A stretch of 6,473 nt of DNA. Origin: Bacteroidota bacterium. GTDB lineage: Bacteria > Bacteroidota > Bacteroidia > Chitinophagales > UBA2359. A model generated the notes under the pieces. It saw nothing but the letters and a program-made list of their open reading frames with translations. It ran no database searches and was not told the origin of the DNA. A program made the position numbers and the translations under genes. The DNA lies in NCBI GenBank assembly GCA_020631675.1, contig JAHDGT010000271.1, positions 1 to 6,473 of the forward strand, given 5' to 3'. Shown piece by piece: positions 1 through 6,473 of the stretch; the stretch's first letter is position 1, and every line of letters starts with the position of its first letter.

Positions 1-13
1 TGTATTGTAACGT

Positions 14-454
14 CTAACCACAGCAATCACAATAAACAATGCATTCTGCTTCACCTTCGCCTTTTTCATAGGCTAAGTCAGAAATCAATCTGACAGATAA
101 CCAATTGCCATCATCGAATAGCTCATCTATATGTACGGTGAAAGCACCTTCACTTGCGATTGGCACACCAGTCATGCAAAATTGACTATAGTAATAAGTC
201 TCTTTATTCTTATCGGCAGATACGGTAGCCATTAAAAACATCGGCTCAAAAAGCTCCACATAATCAGTGGTCTCACCTATGGATAACTTACCAAAGTCGA
301 TTCCCTGGGCCTGTACATTGTTTAATGCGAAACCACTATTATTAATAACCCTAACCCATAAACCTTCTTCATGTGGTTCAAAGGTATCTTTATCACAAGA
401 AATTAAAGTAAATAAGAAGAAGACTAATGTTAGCTGAAAAAGTTTCTGAAGCAT
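14..454 (-). CDS. Small surface lipoprotein of unknown function, Cys-rich C-terminus
   Basis: This is a complete 146-residue ORF with an ATG at 454-452 and a TAG at 16-14. Residues 1-20 form a lipoprotein signal: a short start with Lys4, a Leu/Phe-rich hydrophobic stretch, and the lipobox L17-I18-S19-C20, with Cys20 the expected lipidation site. The mature end reads C-D-K-D, an acidic start compatible with surface export in Bacteroidota, where Asp at +2 is not an inner-membrane signal as in E. coli. The mature part looks all-beta and is acidic (for example EGLWVRVINNSG, then a Gly-Glu-Thr-Thr-Asp-Tyr stretch), recalling small beta-sandwich lipoproteins of Bacteroidota; I cannot name a family. 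The last nine residues contain four cysteines (C138, C142, C144, C145), and one more lies in SQFCMTG. No Shine-Dalgarno is visible, as is usual in this phylum. It is divergent from the large plus-strand gene. The gene call is secure; the function is unknown. Confidence 0.85.
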   Translation of the reverse strand: MLQKLFQLTLVFFLFTLISCDKDTFEPHEEGLWVRVINNSGFALNNVQAQGIDFGKLSIGETTDYVELFEPMFLMATVSADKNKETYYYSQFCMTGVPIASEGAFTVHIDELFDDGNWLSVRLISDLAYEKGEGEAECIVYCDCCG

Positions 455-1256
455 AATACCACTTGTTTAGGTAGATGAAGAGATGAAAATGGTGAGCTCA
501 ACCAATGTATTTATGCTGATAACGGACAGTTTTTTAAATAGGTTGCTTGAGCCAAACTATTCTTTTAGAGAGGATGTTGCTGGTTACATCATACGCTTTA
601 TGTGTAGTGACGTGATGTTATTTTCTTCCGAATCTTAAGAAGAAGAGTGGTTTTTGGCGAAATTCATAAATTTTTATGTTGGTTTTATGTCATGAGAATA
701 ATGTAAAAAGATAGAGGGTTTTAGTGTTTTTTAATTGTTTTAATATTTACCATGCTGCTGATTAGTGAATTGCGTGAAGTTGTTTTTTGCATAATCAATA
801 CTTTAACTTATTATGTTTTTTAAAATTATTACTACATAAACTAAAATGTCACGAAAAAGTCAAAAAATATACTCTGTAAAACATAGATAAAACTAGACTA
901 TTGAAAAGCTTTTTTTTAGTCAAGAATTTACGAACTTTGTTAATCGAGGCAATTACTTACTGAAGAGTATGTCAAAATGAAATGTCATGTTAATGTATGC
1001 TGAATACAATTGACTGTAAAGCTCTTGCCCTCAATACTTTATTTCCCTTCCTACTGCTTTCAAGCAATCCCTTTCCTACAATTTGGTATCATTTTTCACC
1101 TATGTTCTAAAGTGGAATAATTATTGATACCCTCTGTTATTGACCTATTGTGCATGTGGCATTCTTTGCGATTACAAACTCGCATAGAATAGCTTGAATA
1201 GATGCATGATTTGAGATAGAATAATTAATAGTCTTAGTATAAAACGAAGTTCTGCT
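455..1256. other. 802-base divergent intergenic region
   Basis: This gene-free, AT-rich stretch separates the starts of the two divergent genes and must hold both promoters. I find no RNA gene and no convincing CDS. What is visible: a perfect 6+2+6 inverted repeat at 665-678 (CATAAA/TTTATG), a near-palindrome at 896-921, three copies of ATGTCAYG at 687-694, 846-853 and 982-989, and a pyrimidine-rich stretch at roughly 1021-1080. For the plus gene, a weak Bacteroidota-style promoter could be TTG 1140-1142 with ATTCTTTG 1161-1168 (consensus -7 box TAnnTTTG), but it deviates from consensus. The region is longer than two promoters need, so a regulator site or an unrecognised small RNA is possible. 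Confidence 0.6.
896..921. repeat. 26-base near-palindrome, possible operator or cruciform
   Basis: GACTA (896-900) pairs with TAGTC (917-921). After two T:T mismatches, GAAAAG/CTTTTT (903-908 with 909-914) pairs again with one G-T, leaving no loop. Both flanking genes point away from it and start more than 330 bases off, so it is not an end-of-gene terminator despite its T run. A dyad-symmetric protein site is one reading; chance in AT-rich DNA is the other. Confidence 0.3.
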
Positions 1257-1328
1257 ATGAAAGTACGCAAAAGTCTAGCTGTCTGCTTTACGGCTTTACT
1301 GATACTCTCGACACTAGTAGCAAACGCC
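1257..1328 (+). other. Sec signal peptide of the giant protein
   Basis: Residues 1-24: a basic n-region (K2, R4, K5), a hydrophobic core rich in Leu, Ala, Val and Ile, and a small-x-small cleavage site A22-N23-A24 before Q25. There is no cysteine at the cleavage point, so the protein is secreted or sorted rather than a lipoprotein. Confidence 0.85.
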
Positions 1329-4073
1329 CAATCCACTTATGATTTGCAATTTGCAAATTCTTCTGTAAGTGGAGGAGCGTCACCGACTTTCTGTATTGAT
1401 TTGCAAATACGGGCTGCCGATGGAGCACCAGATTTTTATATCGGGTCTCATACTGTGTTTTTTGAGTACAACAAAAACGCTGTAACGAACTCCACGTATA
1501 CACCTTATACGTTGGATCCAAGCTTATCCTGTGAAATTGCTCCTGGAACGGATTATAGTCCTTTCCAGGATTTGGCATTTGGAACAAGCGAAATAGGTGT
1601 TGTTGGAGAAGCGAATGTAAATACGCTATTACAAGCGTACATTCCAGGATTTGAGTGTCCATTGATCACAAACAGCTGGCTATCTATGGGTCAGGTTTGT
1701 TTTGATATCATTGATGACACCCAAAGTCCGGATCTAAGCTTCAACACTAATTTCACCATTGCGAATCTGTCGGATGATACGCCAGAACATACACAGGGTA
1801 CCTTTACAGGCTACTCTGCAATTCTGGGTTCTGCCTGTACGGTAGATGCCGGAAGTATTAGTGCTGATGCAAGTGTGGTTTGTTTCGGGGACGATATCAC
1901 ATTTAGCACATCAGGTTCATCTTTAGAGAGCGATAATTATTTGGCACTGATCGTTACGAATAGTACTTCCGTAACAGATATATCAGTACCAACAATTTAC
2001 AGTCCTACTCCTGCTGAGCTGACGGGTTCTTCCTTTGTCTATAGTAATAATGGTTCCACACCATCTTTACCTACAGATACAGACTTATATGCTTATACTT
2101 TTGTAGGTTTGGGTACGCCAAATAATTACGATCCTAATTGTACTGATATCAGTGCTGGTGAAGGTCCGTTTGTACTTCTTTCCGAAATACAAAGTGCGCA
2201 AAGTGATTATGTTTGTTTAGGTGGGGGCACAGCTGCTTTCAATGTGGTTGTATCTGGTAGTACACCTGCTTATGATGGCTCTACTTACACCATAACAGCA
2301 AGTAATGCTACAGTGCTTACCACTTTAACTCCAGGTGATAATGTAACTACCGAAGTTACTGTTGCCGATGGAGCGAACTGGTCGCTTACTTTTACTGATG
2401 ATAACAACTGCTCAACAACCCTTAGCGGTATTTTTGATGCGGATGCAGTATGCGGTGCTTCTTGCTCTGTTGATGCAGGTACACCAAGCTTCAATGAAAC
2501 GCTTGTCTGCTGGGGAGATGATATTGATTTTGCGGTGTCGGGATATACTTTAGGCACGGACAATTATATCGGATTGGCTAGTTCTACTGATAACGCTCTT
2601 GACGTTACCGCTGAACCTACTTTTAGTAGTTTGTTTGCTGGTGATGCGACTTCTTATACTAATGATGGTACTTCTTTCGGGATCAACACACCTTATTATG
2701 TTTACTCTTTTGTTGGTGAAGGGGATCCTTATAATATCAATCCAGCTTGTTATGACCAAGCCGTAACGACTTCTTCCTTTATTATGTTGGGAGAGATCCT
2801 TATCAATAATAATGAGGCGATAAGTTACTCTTGTGCTGGCAATGGTACTGCGAATGTGTTCTTGGCAGCAGCAGGTGGTATGCCTTTCTATGATGATGTT
2901 AATGAGTCATATACCGTTAGTATCACAGGTTTGTCTACCCCATATACTGGTCCTACTACAGTTGCACATTTAGGCGGCGTGAACTTCACCGTAACGGATG
3001 GTGACAGTTGGACAGCCACTTTTACAGATTCTAATAATTGCTCTGCAACAGTATCTGATACATTCGATGAAATTTCATCTTGTGATTTGCCAGATTGCCC
3101 TGCGGTAGCTGGTGTTCCAAGTTTTACTCCAGAATTCATCTGTGTAGGTGACGACATCACTTTGTCAGTGACAGGCTATACTTTAGGAGATGAGACTGAC
3201 GGTTATGTTGGTCTTATCACTTCTCCGGATAATGCTATTACAGGCTTAGGGGCTGGTCCTGTGATCAGAACTATTGATGATGTGACTGCTACTAATAGCG
3301 TGACTTACACGAATGATGGCGGGACTTCATTGGATATTAATACCGAATTATACGTATACTCTTTCATTGGTGAAGGCTCAACGGGTAGTTTCTCTACTTG
3401 TACAGATTTAAGTGCAGCAGCAGGTCCATTTGTTTTATTACAAGACATATTCATAAATGGTGCTGACGCTACTATAGTTTACAATTGTAATAATGATGGT
3501 ACTGCTACAGTTGATTTATCAGCTGTTGGTGGACTTCCTTTATATGATGCCGCTGAGTTTTTCGCTATAAGCACAAGCAATGCTACTTATACAGGTGGTG
3601 ATGTGGCTAACGGTGAAACTATTAGCATAAGTGTTAATGATGGTGCTACTTGGAGTGTCACTTTTACAGATGATAATGGCTGTGCGAACACCATCGGTGG
3701 TACTTATGTAGAAAACGCGGATAACTGTTCTAGTGGTGGTTCTTGTATCGCTGATGCAGGTACACCAAGCATTACAGGTGATTTCATCTGTTTTGGTGAA
3801 AGCATTGACTTGAGTGTTAGCGGTTATACTTTGAATGTTACGCCAAATAGCTACATCGGTTTAGCTGTTAGTGGCGATGCTGATGGTGGAGCTAATATTG
3901 GTGATTTAACACCATTATTCGAAGTTTTCCAAACGGATAATGAGACTTATACTCACGATGCGAATACAAACTTGAATGTTCCATTATACCTATACTCTTT
4001 CATAGGAGAAGGTAGTATCGGAAGCTTCAATCCTGAATGTACTGATTTAGCAGGCCCTATTGGTCCTTTGTAA
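1257..4073 (+). CDS. Giant secreted repeat protein, 5' part (frame ends early at a frameshift)
   Basis: This 938-codon frame encodes the front of a large exported protein. Residues 1-24 are a Sec signal peptide: Lys2, Arg4 and Lys5, a hydrophobic core, and an Ala-Asn-Ala cleavage site before Gln25. The signal peptide fixes the ATG start; no Shine-Dalgarno precedes it. Residues 25-193 form an N-terminal domain (FCIDLQIRA near 45, HTVFFEYN near 65) resembling the opening domain of many Saprospiraceae surface proteins. From Cys194 follow repeats of 209, 211 and 216 residues and half of a fourth. Each repeat carries C-x-x-x-AG, a VC-x-GDD-like motif, Y-x-YSFIGEG, GPFVLL, then a second half with C-x-x-DGTAT and W-x-VTFTD-x-NNC. 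The frame stops (TAA 4071-4073) inside repeat 4, where the sister repeats read GPFVLL, and the protein resumes in the -1 frame. It is thus not a natural C-terminus. The likely role is a cell-surface or matrix adhesin-like structural protein, inferred from architecture only. No enzyme motif is seen. Confidence 0.85.
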   Translation: MKVRKSLAVCFTALLILSTLVANAQSTYDLQFANSSVSGGASPTFCIDLQIRAADGAPDFYIGSHTVFFEYNKNAVTNSTYTPYTLDPSLSCEIAPGTDYSPFQDLAFGTSEIGVVGEANVNTLLQAYIPGFECPLITNSWLSMGQVCFDIIDDTQSPDLSFNTNFTIANLSDDTPEHTQGTFTGYSAILGSACTVDAGSISADASVVCFGDDITFSTSGSSLESDNYLALIVTNSTSVTDISVPTIYSPTPAELTGSSFVYSNNGSTPSLPTDTDLYAYTFVGLGTPNNYDPNCTDISAGEGPFVLLSEIQSAQSDYVCLGGGTAAFNVVVSGSTPAYDGSTYTITASNATVLTTLTPGDNVTTEVTVADGANWSLTFTDDNNCSTTLSGIFDADAVCGASCSVDAGTPSFNETLVCWGDDIDFAVSGYTLGTDNYIGLASSTDNALDVTAEPTFSSLFAGDATSYTNDGTSFGINTPYYVYSFVGEGDPYNINPACYDQAVTTSSFIMLGEILINNNEAISYSCAGNGTANVFLAAAGGMPFYDDVNESYTVSITGLSTPYTGPTTVAHLGGVNFTVTDGDSWTATFTDSNNCSATVSDTFDEISSCDLPDCPAVAGVPSFTPEFICVGDDITLSVTGYTLGDETDGYVGLITSPDNAITGLGAGPVIRTIDDVTATNSVTYTNDGGTSLDINTELYVYSFIGEGSTGSFSTCTDLSAAAGPFVLLQDIFINGADATIVYNCNNDGTATVDLSAVGGLPLYDAAEFFAISTSNATYTGGDVANGETISISVNDGATWSVTFTDDNGCANTIGGTYVENADNCSSGGSCIADAGTPSITGDFICFGESIDLSVSGYTLNVTPNSYIGLAVSGDADGGANIGDLTPLFEVFQTDNETYTHDANTNLNVPLYLYSFIGEGSIGSFNPECTDLAGPIGPL
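1329..1835 (+). other. N-terminal domain of the giant protein
   Basis: Residues 25-193 come before the first repeat and do not share its motifs. They contain a beta-rich pattern with C46, the last lysine of the known protein (K73), a GTDYSPFQDLAFGTSE stretch and a final Cys-Phe-Asp strand near residues 149-151. The pattern recalls the cohesin-like opening domain of many large Saprospiraceae surface proteins; that link is from memory of the style and not a search. Confidence 0.55.
1836..2462 (+). repeat. Large repeat unit 1 (209 residues)
   Basis: It starts at Cys194 (C-TVDAG). The first half has VCFGDDITFSTSG, LYAYTFVGLG, C-TD and GPFVLLSEI; the second half has C-LGGGTAAF and W-SLTFTDDNNC. 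It is the most divergent of the first five units in the second-half Cys motif (GGGTAA instead of GDGTAT). Confidence 0.85.
2463..3095 (+). repeat. Large repeat unit 2 (211 residues)
   Basis: It starts at C-SVDAGTPS, then VCWGDDIDFAVSGYTLG, YYVYSFVGEG, SSFIMLGEI in place of GPFVLL, C-AGNGTANV and W-TATFTDSNNC. It shares 19 identical bases with unit 4 near its start (2471-2489 and 3752-3770). Confidence 0.85.
3096..3743 (+). repeat. Large repeat unit 3 (216 residues)
   Basis: It starts at C-PAVAGVPS, then ICVGDDITLSVTGYTLGDE, LYVYSFIGEG, DLSAAAGPFVLLQDI, C-NNDGTATV and W-SVTFTDDNGC. It contains R671, the first arginine since R52. Its GDETDGYVGL and DLSAAAGPFV motifs match unit 5 best. Confidence 0.85.
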
Positions 4074-4372
4074 GATTACAGGAAATTATCGCTGACTCTG
4101 CGGATAGTTACTCTTGTAATGGTGATGGTACAGCTACGATTCAAGTTGCCGCAAGTGGTGGTATGCCGCTTTACAACGGTGATGAAGCTTTTACTGTTTC
4201 TGTAACAAATGGTGATGCAGGAGCTGTGACATCTGTTTCAGATTCTGAGATTTTCACGATCACTGTTGCGGATGATGCGAACTGGACAGTTACTTTTACA
4301 GATTCTCAAAATTGTTCTGCTTCAGTAAGTGGAACATTTGATAATGATGTGGTTTGTGGTGGAGCAACAGGA
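3744..4372 (+). repeat. Large repeat unit 4, interrupted by the frameshift
   Basis: It starts at C-IADAGTPS, then ICFGESIDLSVSGYTLN, LYLYSFIGEG and C-TDLAGPIGP. Here the frame breaks: 629 bases instead of a multiple of three. With one T restored at 4067-4069 it is 210 residues and continues FVRLQEI, C-NGDGTATI, W-TVTFTDSQNC, in line with the other units. Confidence 0.85.
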
Positions 4373-6473
4373 TGTGCTGCGGATGCAGGAAGCGTTACTA
4401 TCTTCCCTTCTCTGGTATGCGCAGGAGATGCTGTTTCTCTTGATGCCTCTGGTTTTACTTTAGGAGATGAAACAGATGGCTATGTGGGTATAGTTACTTC
4501 TGATGATGGTAGCTTATCAAGCTTAGCTGCGGGGGGTACCTTTAATTCTATAGATGGCACAGCAAGTGCAACTATTAATAATGATGGCACAACCCATACT
4601 TACAATACAGAATATTATGCTTACTCTTTCATTGGTGAAGGAGAAGCGCCAAGTTATGACCCTAGTTGTACGGACTTAAGTGCGGCGGCAGGACCTTTCG
4701 TATTCTTACAGCCTATCGCTGTTAATGGTGATGGGAGCTTGAATTATGTATGTAATGGTGATGGTACTGCAACTGTGGGTTTAACTCCTACAGGTGGTTT
4801 GCCAGCATTTAATGCTTCTGAATCATTTGGCTTAAGTGCTTCTGGTGCTACTTTAAGTGCTGCTACAGCAGCAAATGGCGAGGCGGTTACACTTACTGTT
4901 TCAGATGGTACTTTCTGGTCTGTTTCAATTGCCGATGCTGAAAACTGTATCGGTACGATCACAGGTACTTTTGATGCCGCTGATTGCCCAGCTGTTGAGT
5001 GTTTAGCAGAAGCAGGAGGCTTAGCTGCAAGCTCTGCAACATCTTGTAATGGCGATATTGGAGCTTCTTCAACTTCAAGTTCTGTATTGCCTACAGGCTA
5101 CTCGGTCTTGTATGTCTTAACAACTGGTTCGGACTTAACTATTGTTGATGTTAATGCTACGGATGCTACATTTACAGATTTAGCAGCCGGCGATTATATG
5201 ATACACTCTTTAGTGTATAACCCTTCCACTTTGGATCCTTCATCTTATACTACAGGTACGGCTTTATATGCTGACTTGATCAATGGTGGTGGTTCTATTT
5301 GTGGTGATTTATTAGTAAGTGGTGCTGCGGTTACCGTAGCAGATGCTCCTGTGTTGACTGTAACTACAACTCCTGCTTGTATAGGTTCAGATTTCTTGAT
5401 CGGACTTACCGCAACAGGTGGTAGTGGTGCTTTAACGCTATCAGGTGCTGGTTTCACGATGACATCTATAACCGCTGGGGTTGAATTAGAATTGGAACTA
5501 CCGGCGGATGGATCTACGGCTTATACCTTCATGGTTAGCGATGCCGGTTCTTCTTGTGCGAGTGATATAGTCCCATTGGGTACTGTAGATTGTGAGGATC
5601 CTTGTGCATCCTTCCCTGCTGTTGATGCGGGAGATGATATGAGTATCTGCGAGGACTTTGTCACCTTAGATGCATTAGCTCTTGCTTTAGGTACTGGTAC
5701 TTGGAGCATTGATAGAGGAATGGGTACGTTCTCTGACCTTAATGATCCTAATGCATCAGTAACGGGCATGGAAATTGGCGAGAATGCATATGTATGGACT
5801 GTAAATTATGCAGATTGTACAGCACAAACTGATACAGTTGTTTTCAACGTTTATGAAGCTACAGGAGTAGCTATTGCAGGTGATGACATTGTTACTTGTA
5901 GCACTACTTTAGATTTAACAGCTAATGAGCCACTTTTATCAGAGTCTGGCTTATGGACAGTAGTTTCTGGTTCTGCGATCTTTGATGATCCTGAAAGAGC
6001 TGCTGTTGAGGTTAGCGAATTACCAATTGGTGAAACAGTACTGGAATGGACGATATCAAATGACGATTGCCCAGAAGTATCTGATCAAATAACAATTACG
6101 GTAACAGAGCTTACTTATGACTTAACGATTGCGGATATTACAGAATGCGGCGGTACTGGTGCCTTTAACTTTGCCAATTTTGGTGGTGGTACAGGGGATT
6201 ATGTCGTAGATGTACGTGATGAAGAGGGTAACCTCTATACAGATTACTCCTCTTTGCTTGCGGGCGTTTATGATGTATTGATCATGAGTGGTGATTGTAG
6301 TACTTCTCTAATGTTGACGCTTTCAGATCCTAGTGATTGTGGTACAGATAGTGCTGGCACCGACGGTACGGCTGATGGTAGTGGTACAGACGGTACATCT
6401 ACAGATGGTTCAGGCACTGACGGTACTGCTGATGGTAGCGGTACAGATGGTGCATCGGATGGTACAGGTACAG
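4070..6473 (+). CDS. Giant secreted repeat protein, 3' continuation in the -1 frame (runs off the window)
   Basis: This 801-codon stretch has no stop and begins at the exact point where the preceding frame breaks. It has no start, signal peptide or upstream gap of its own; its first ATG in frame is internal (4163), so I read it as the rest of the same gene. In order it holds: the second half of repeat 4 (VRLQEI, C-NGDGTATI, W-TVTFTDSQNC), repeat 5 (4373-4999), a more divergent repeat 6 (5000-5602, with G-DYMIHSLVYNPSTLDPS), two PKD/Ig-like domains (about 5621-5857 and 5867-6106; each with AGDD-x-x-x-C and a W-T/S core), a SprB-like domain (about 6110-6340; ECGGTGAFNFANFGGGTGDY) and a Gly-Thr-Asp tail from 6341. 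A C-terminal sorting domain, perhaps type 9 secretion, is expected beyond the edge but is not seen. If the frameshift is real, this part would be untranslated; if it is an error, the protein exceeds 1,740 residues. Confidence 0.8.
4373..4999 (+). repeat. Large repeat unit 5 (209 residues)
   Basis: It starts at C-AADAGSVT, then VCAGDAVSLDASGFTLGDE, YYAYSFIGEG, DLSAAAGPFVFLQPI, C-NGDGTATV and W-SVSIADAENC. Seventeen bases around the second-half Cys motif (4751-4767) are identical to unit 4 (4115-4131). Confidence 0.85.
5000..5602 (+). repeat. Divergent large repeat unit 6 (201 residues)
   Basis: It starts at C-LAEAGGLA with SCNGD, then a strand pattern ending in Y-MIHSLVYNPSTLDPS where the others have YSFIGEG. 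The second half (from about 5351) keeps a Cys, an ATGG where the others have a GG-x-P/L motif, a DGSTAYTFMVSD that aligns with W-x-VTFTD, and a closing Cys. I infer it is an older copy of the same two-part module, or the ancestral form of the first half, which is common in Saprospiraceae proteins. Confidence 0.6.
5621..5857 (+). repeat. PKD/Ig-like domain 1
   Basis: It begins VDAGDDMSIC, then TLDA, GTGTWSIDRG, an FSDLNDPNASVTG strand pair, a VWTVNYADC core and a terminal VVFNV strand. This is the familiar Bacteroidota pattern AGxDxxxC...GTWxxxxG...W-x-x-x-x-x-x-C. It lies directly before a second copy. Confidence 0.7.
5867..6106 (+). repeat. PKD/Ig-like domain 2
   Basis: It begins VAIAGDDIVTC, then LDLTANEP, SGLWTVVSG, FDDPERAAVEV, a LEWTISNDDC core and an ITITVTEL strand. 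It is a tandem copy of the preceding domain, clearly related at the Trp and Cys positions. Confidence 0.7.
6110..6340 (+). other. SprB-like beta domain
   Basis: It reads LTYDLTIADITECGGTG, a Gly-rich loop with FANFGGGTGDYVVDV, LLAGVYDVLIMSGDC and a closing SDPSDC. The G-G-x-G-D-Y...L-x-A-G-x-Y-x-V pattern is typical of the SprB-type repeats of Bacteroidota surface proteins. Confidence 0.55.
6341..6473 (+). repeat. Gly-Thr-Asp-rich short tandem repeat tail (cut by window edge)
   Basis: Units of 27-30 bases start at about 6356 (27), 6383 (30), 6413 (27) and 6440 (27), coding for GTDGTADGS-like nonapeptides with one decapeptide (GTDGTSTDGS). The copies differ at many silent positions (GGC/GGT, GAC/GAT, ACC/ACG/ACA/ACT), so protein sequence, not DNA identity, is preserved. 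It probably forms a flexible acidic linker; the Asp spacing does not match a canonical calcium-binding loop. Confidence 0.85.

Noticed and set aside
483..638. A 51-codon plus-strand ORF from ATG 483 to TAA 636-638 in the intergenic region
   Set aside because: It has no signal peptide, no recognisable motif and ordinary AT-rich composition; a frame this short is expected by chance. Its position directly in front of the lipoprotein start fits promoter DNA better.
909..921. Rho-independent terminator at the T-rich palindrome
   Set aside because: Both neighbouring genes are transcribed away from this point, and the stem is AT-rich and interrupted.
997..1110. A 37-codon plus-strand ORF with a hydrophobic Leu/Phe stretch
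   Set aside because: It is short and reflects the local pyrimidine-rich tract (CTT, TTC, CCC codons); there is no support for translation.
1140..1168. Possible Bacteroidota promoter for the giant gene (TTG 1140-1142, 18-base spacer, ATTCTTTG 1161-1168)
   Set aside because: The TA of the TAnnTTTG box is replaced by AT, and another weak pair (TTTG 1210-1213 with TAGTCTTA 1229-1236) is about as good; neither can be called without transcript data.
1288..1662. Minus-strand ORF of 124 codons opposite the start of the giant gene
   Set aside because: The opposite strand has a signal peptide and domain pattern; the antisense product has no coherent features. Other antisense ORFs at 2285-2563, 2550-2759, 2888-3160, 4744-4962, 5245-5457 and 5521-5769 are rejected for the same reason: they mirror the Thr/Ser/Ala/Gly codons of the repeats.
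4062..4075. Programmed -1 ribosomal frameshift joining the two parts of the giant gene
   Set aside because: No slippery heptamer is present at CCT TTG TAA, and re-pairing of both tRNAs one base back is poor. A plain one-base deletion explains the site better.
4163..6473. A separate second gene starting at ATG 4163
   Set aside because: The ATG lies inside the GG-MP motif of a repeat second half, without signal peptide or upstream gap; the sequence before it in the same frame is also homologous to the other repeats.

Overview
The window looks like chromosomal DNA from a marine-type Bacteroidota, most plausibly a Lewinella-like member of the Saprospiria. Three things point there. The gene-free DNA is AT-rich and the starts have no Shine-Dalgarno motif. 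A small lipoprotein has an acidic residue directly after the lipidated cysteine. The window is dominated by one very large secreted protein built from Cys-containing, Thr/Ser/Asp/Gly-rich beta-sandwich-like repeats of the kind common in that group. The taxonomy is an inference from protein style; no marker gene is present.

Layout: (1) 14-454, minus strand: a complete 146-residue lipoprotein of unknown function with a Cys-rich C-terminal end. (2) 455-1256: an 802-base divergent intergenic region, AT-rich, with no gene I can support, containing a near-palindrome at 896-921 and a recurring ATGTCAYG octamer. (3) 1257 to the right edge, plus strand: one giant surface or secreted protein gene. It opens with a Sec signal peptide and an N-terminal domain, followed by six consecutive units of about 201-216 residues that start at 1836, 2463, 3096, 3744, 4373 and 5000. 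After these come two PKD/Ig-like domains, one SprB-like domain and a Gly-Thr-Asp-rich repeat tail that is cut by the window edge.

The giant gene is not one open frame. In repeat 4, a T is missing from the run at 4067-4069 compared with the sister repeats. The first frame therefore stops at 4071-4073, while the homologous protein continues in the -1 frame without a stop for 801 codons to the window end. Adding one base rebuilds a normal repeat (GPFVRLQEI, against GPFVLLQDI in repeat 3). This is either a sequencing or assembly indel or a very recent mutation; the motif does not look like a programmed slippery site.

The two genes are divergently transcribed and share only the intergenic region. 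Both products are predicted to be exported to the cell surface, but nothing ties them functionally. The most unusual property of the large protein is its charge: after Lys73 I find no lysine in either frame segment (about 1,665 codons) and only a handful of arginines. The protein is thus strongly acidic and would give almost no tryptic peptides. I see no mobile element, CRISPR array, tRNA or rRNA.
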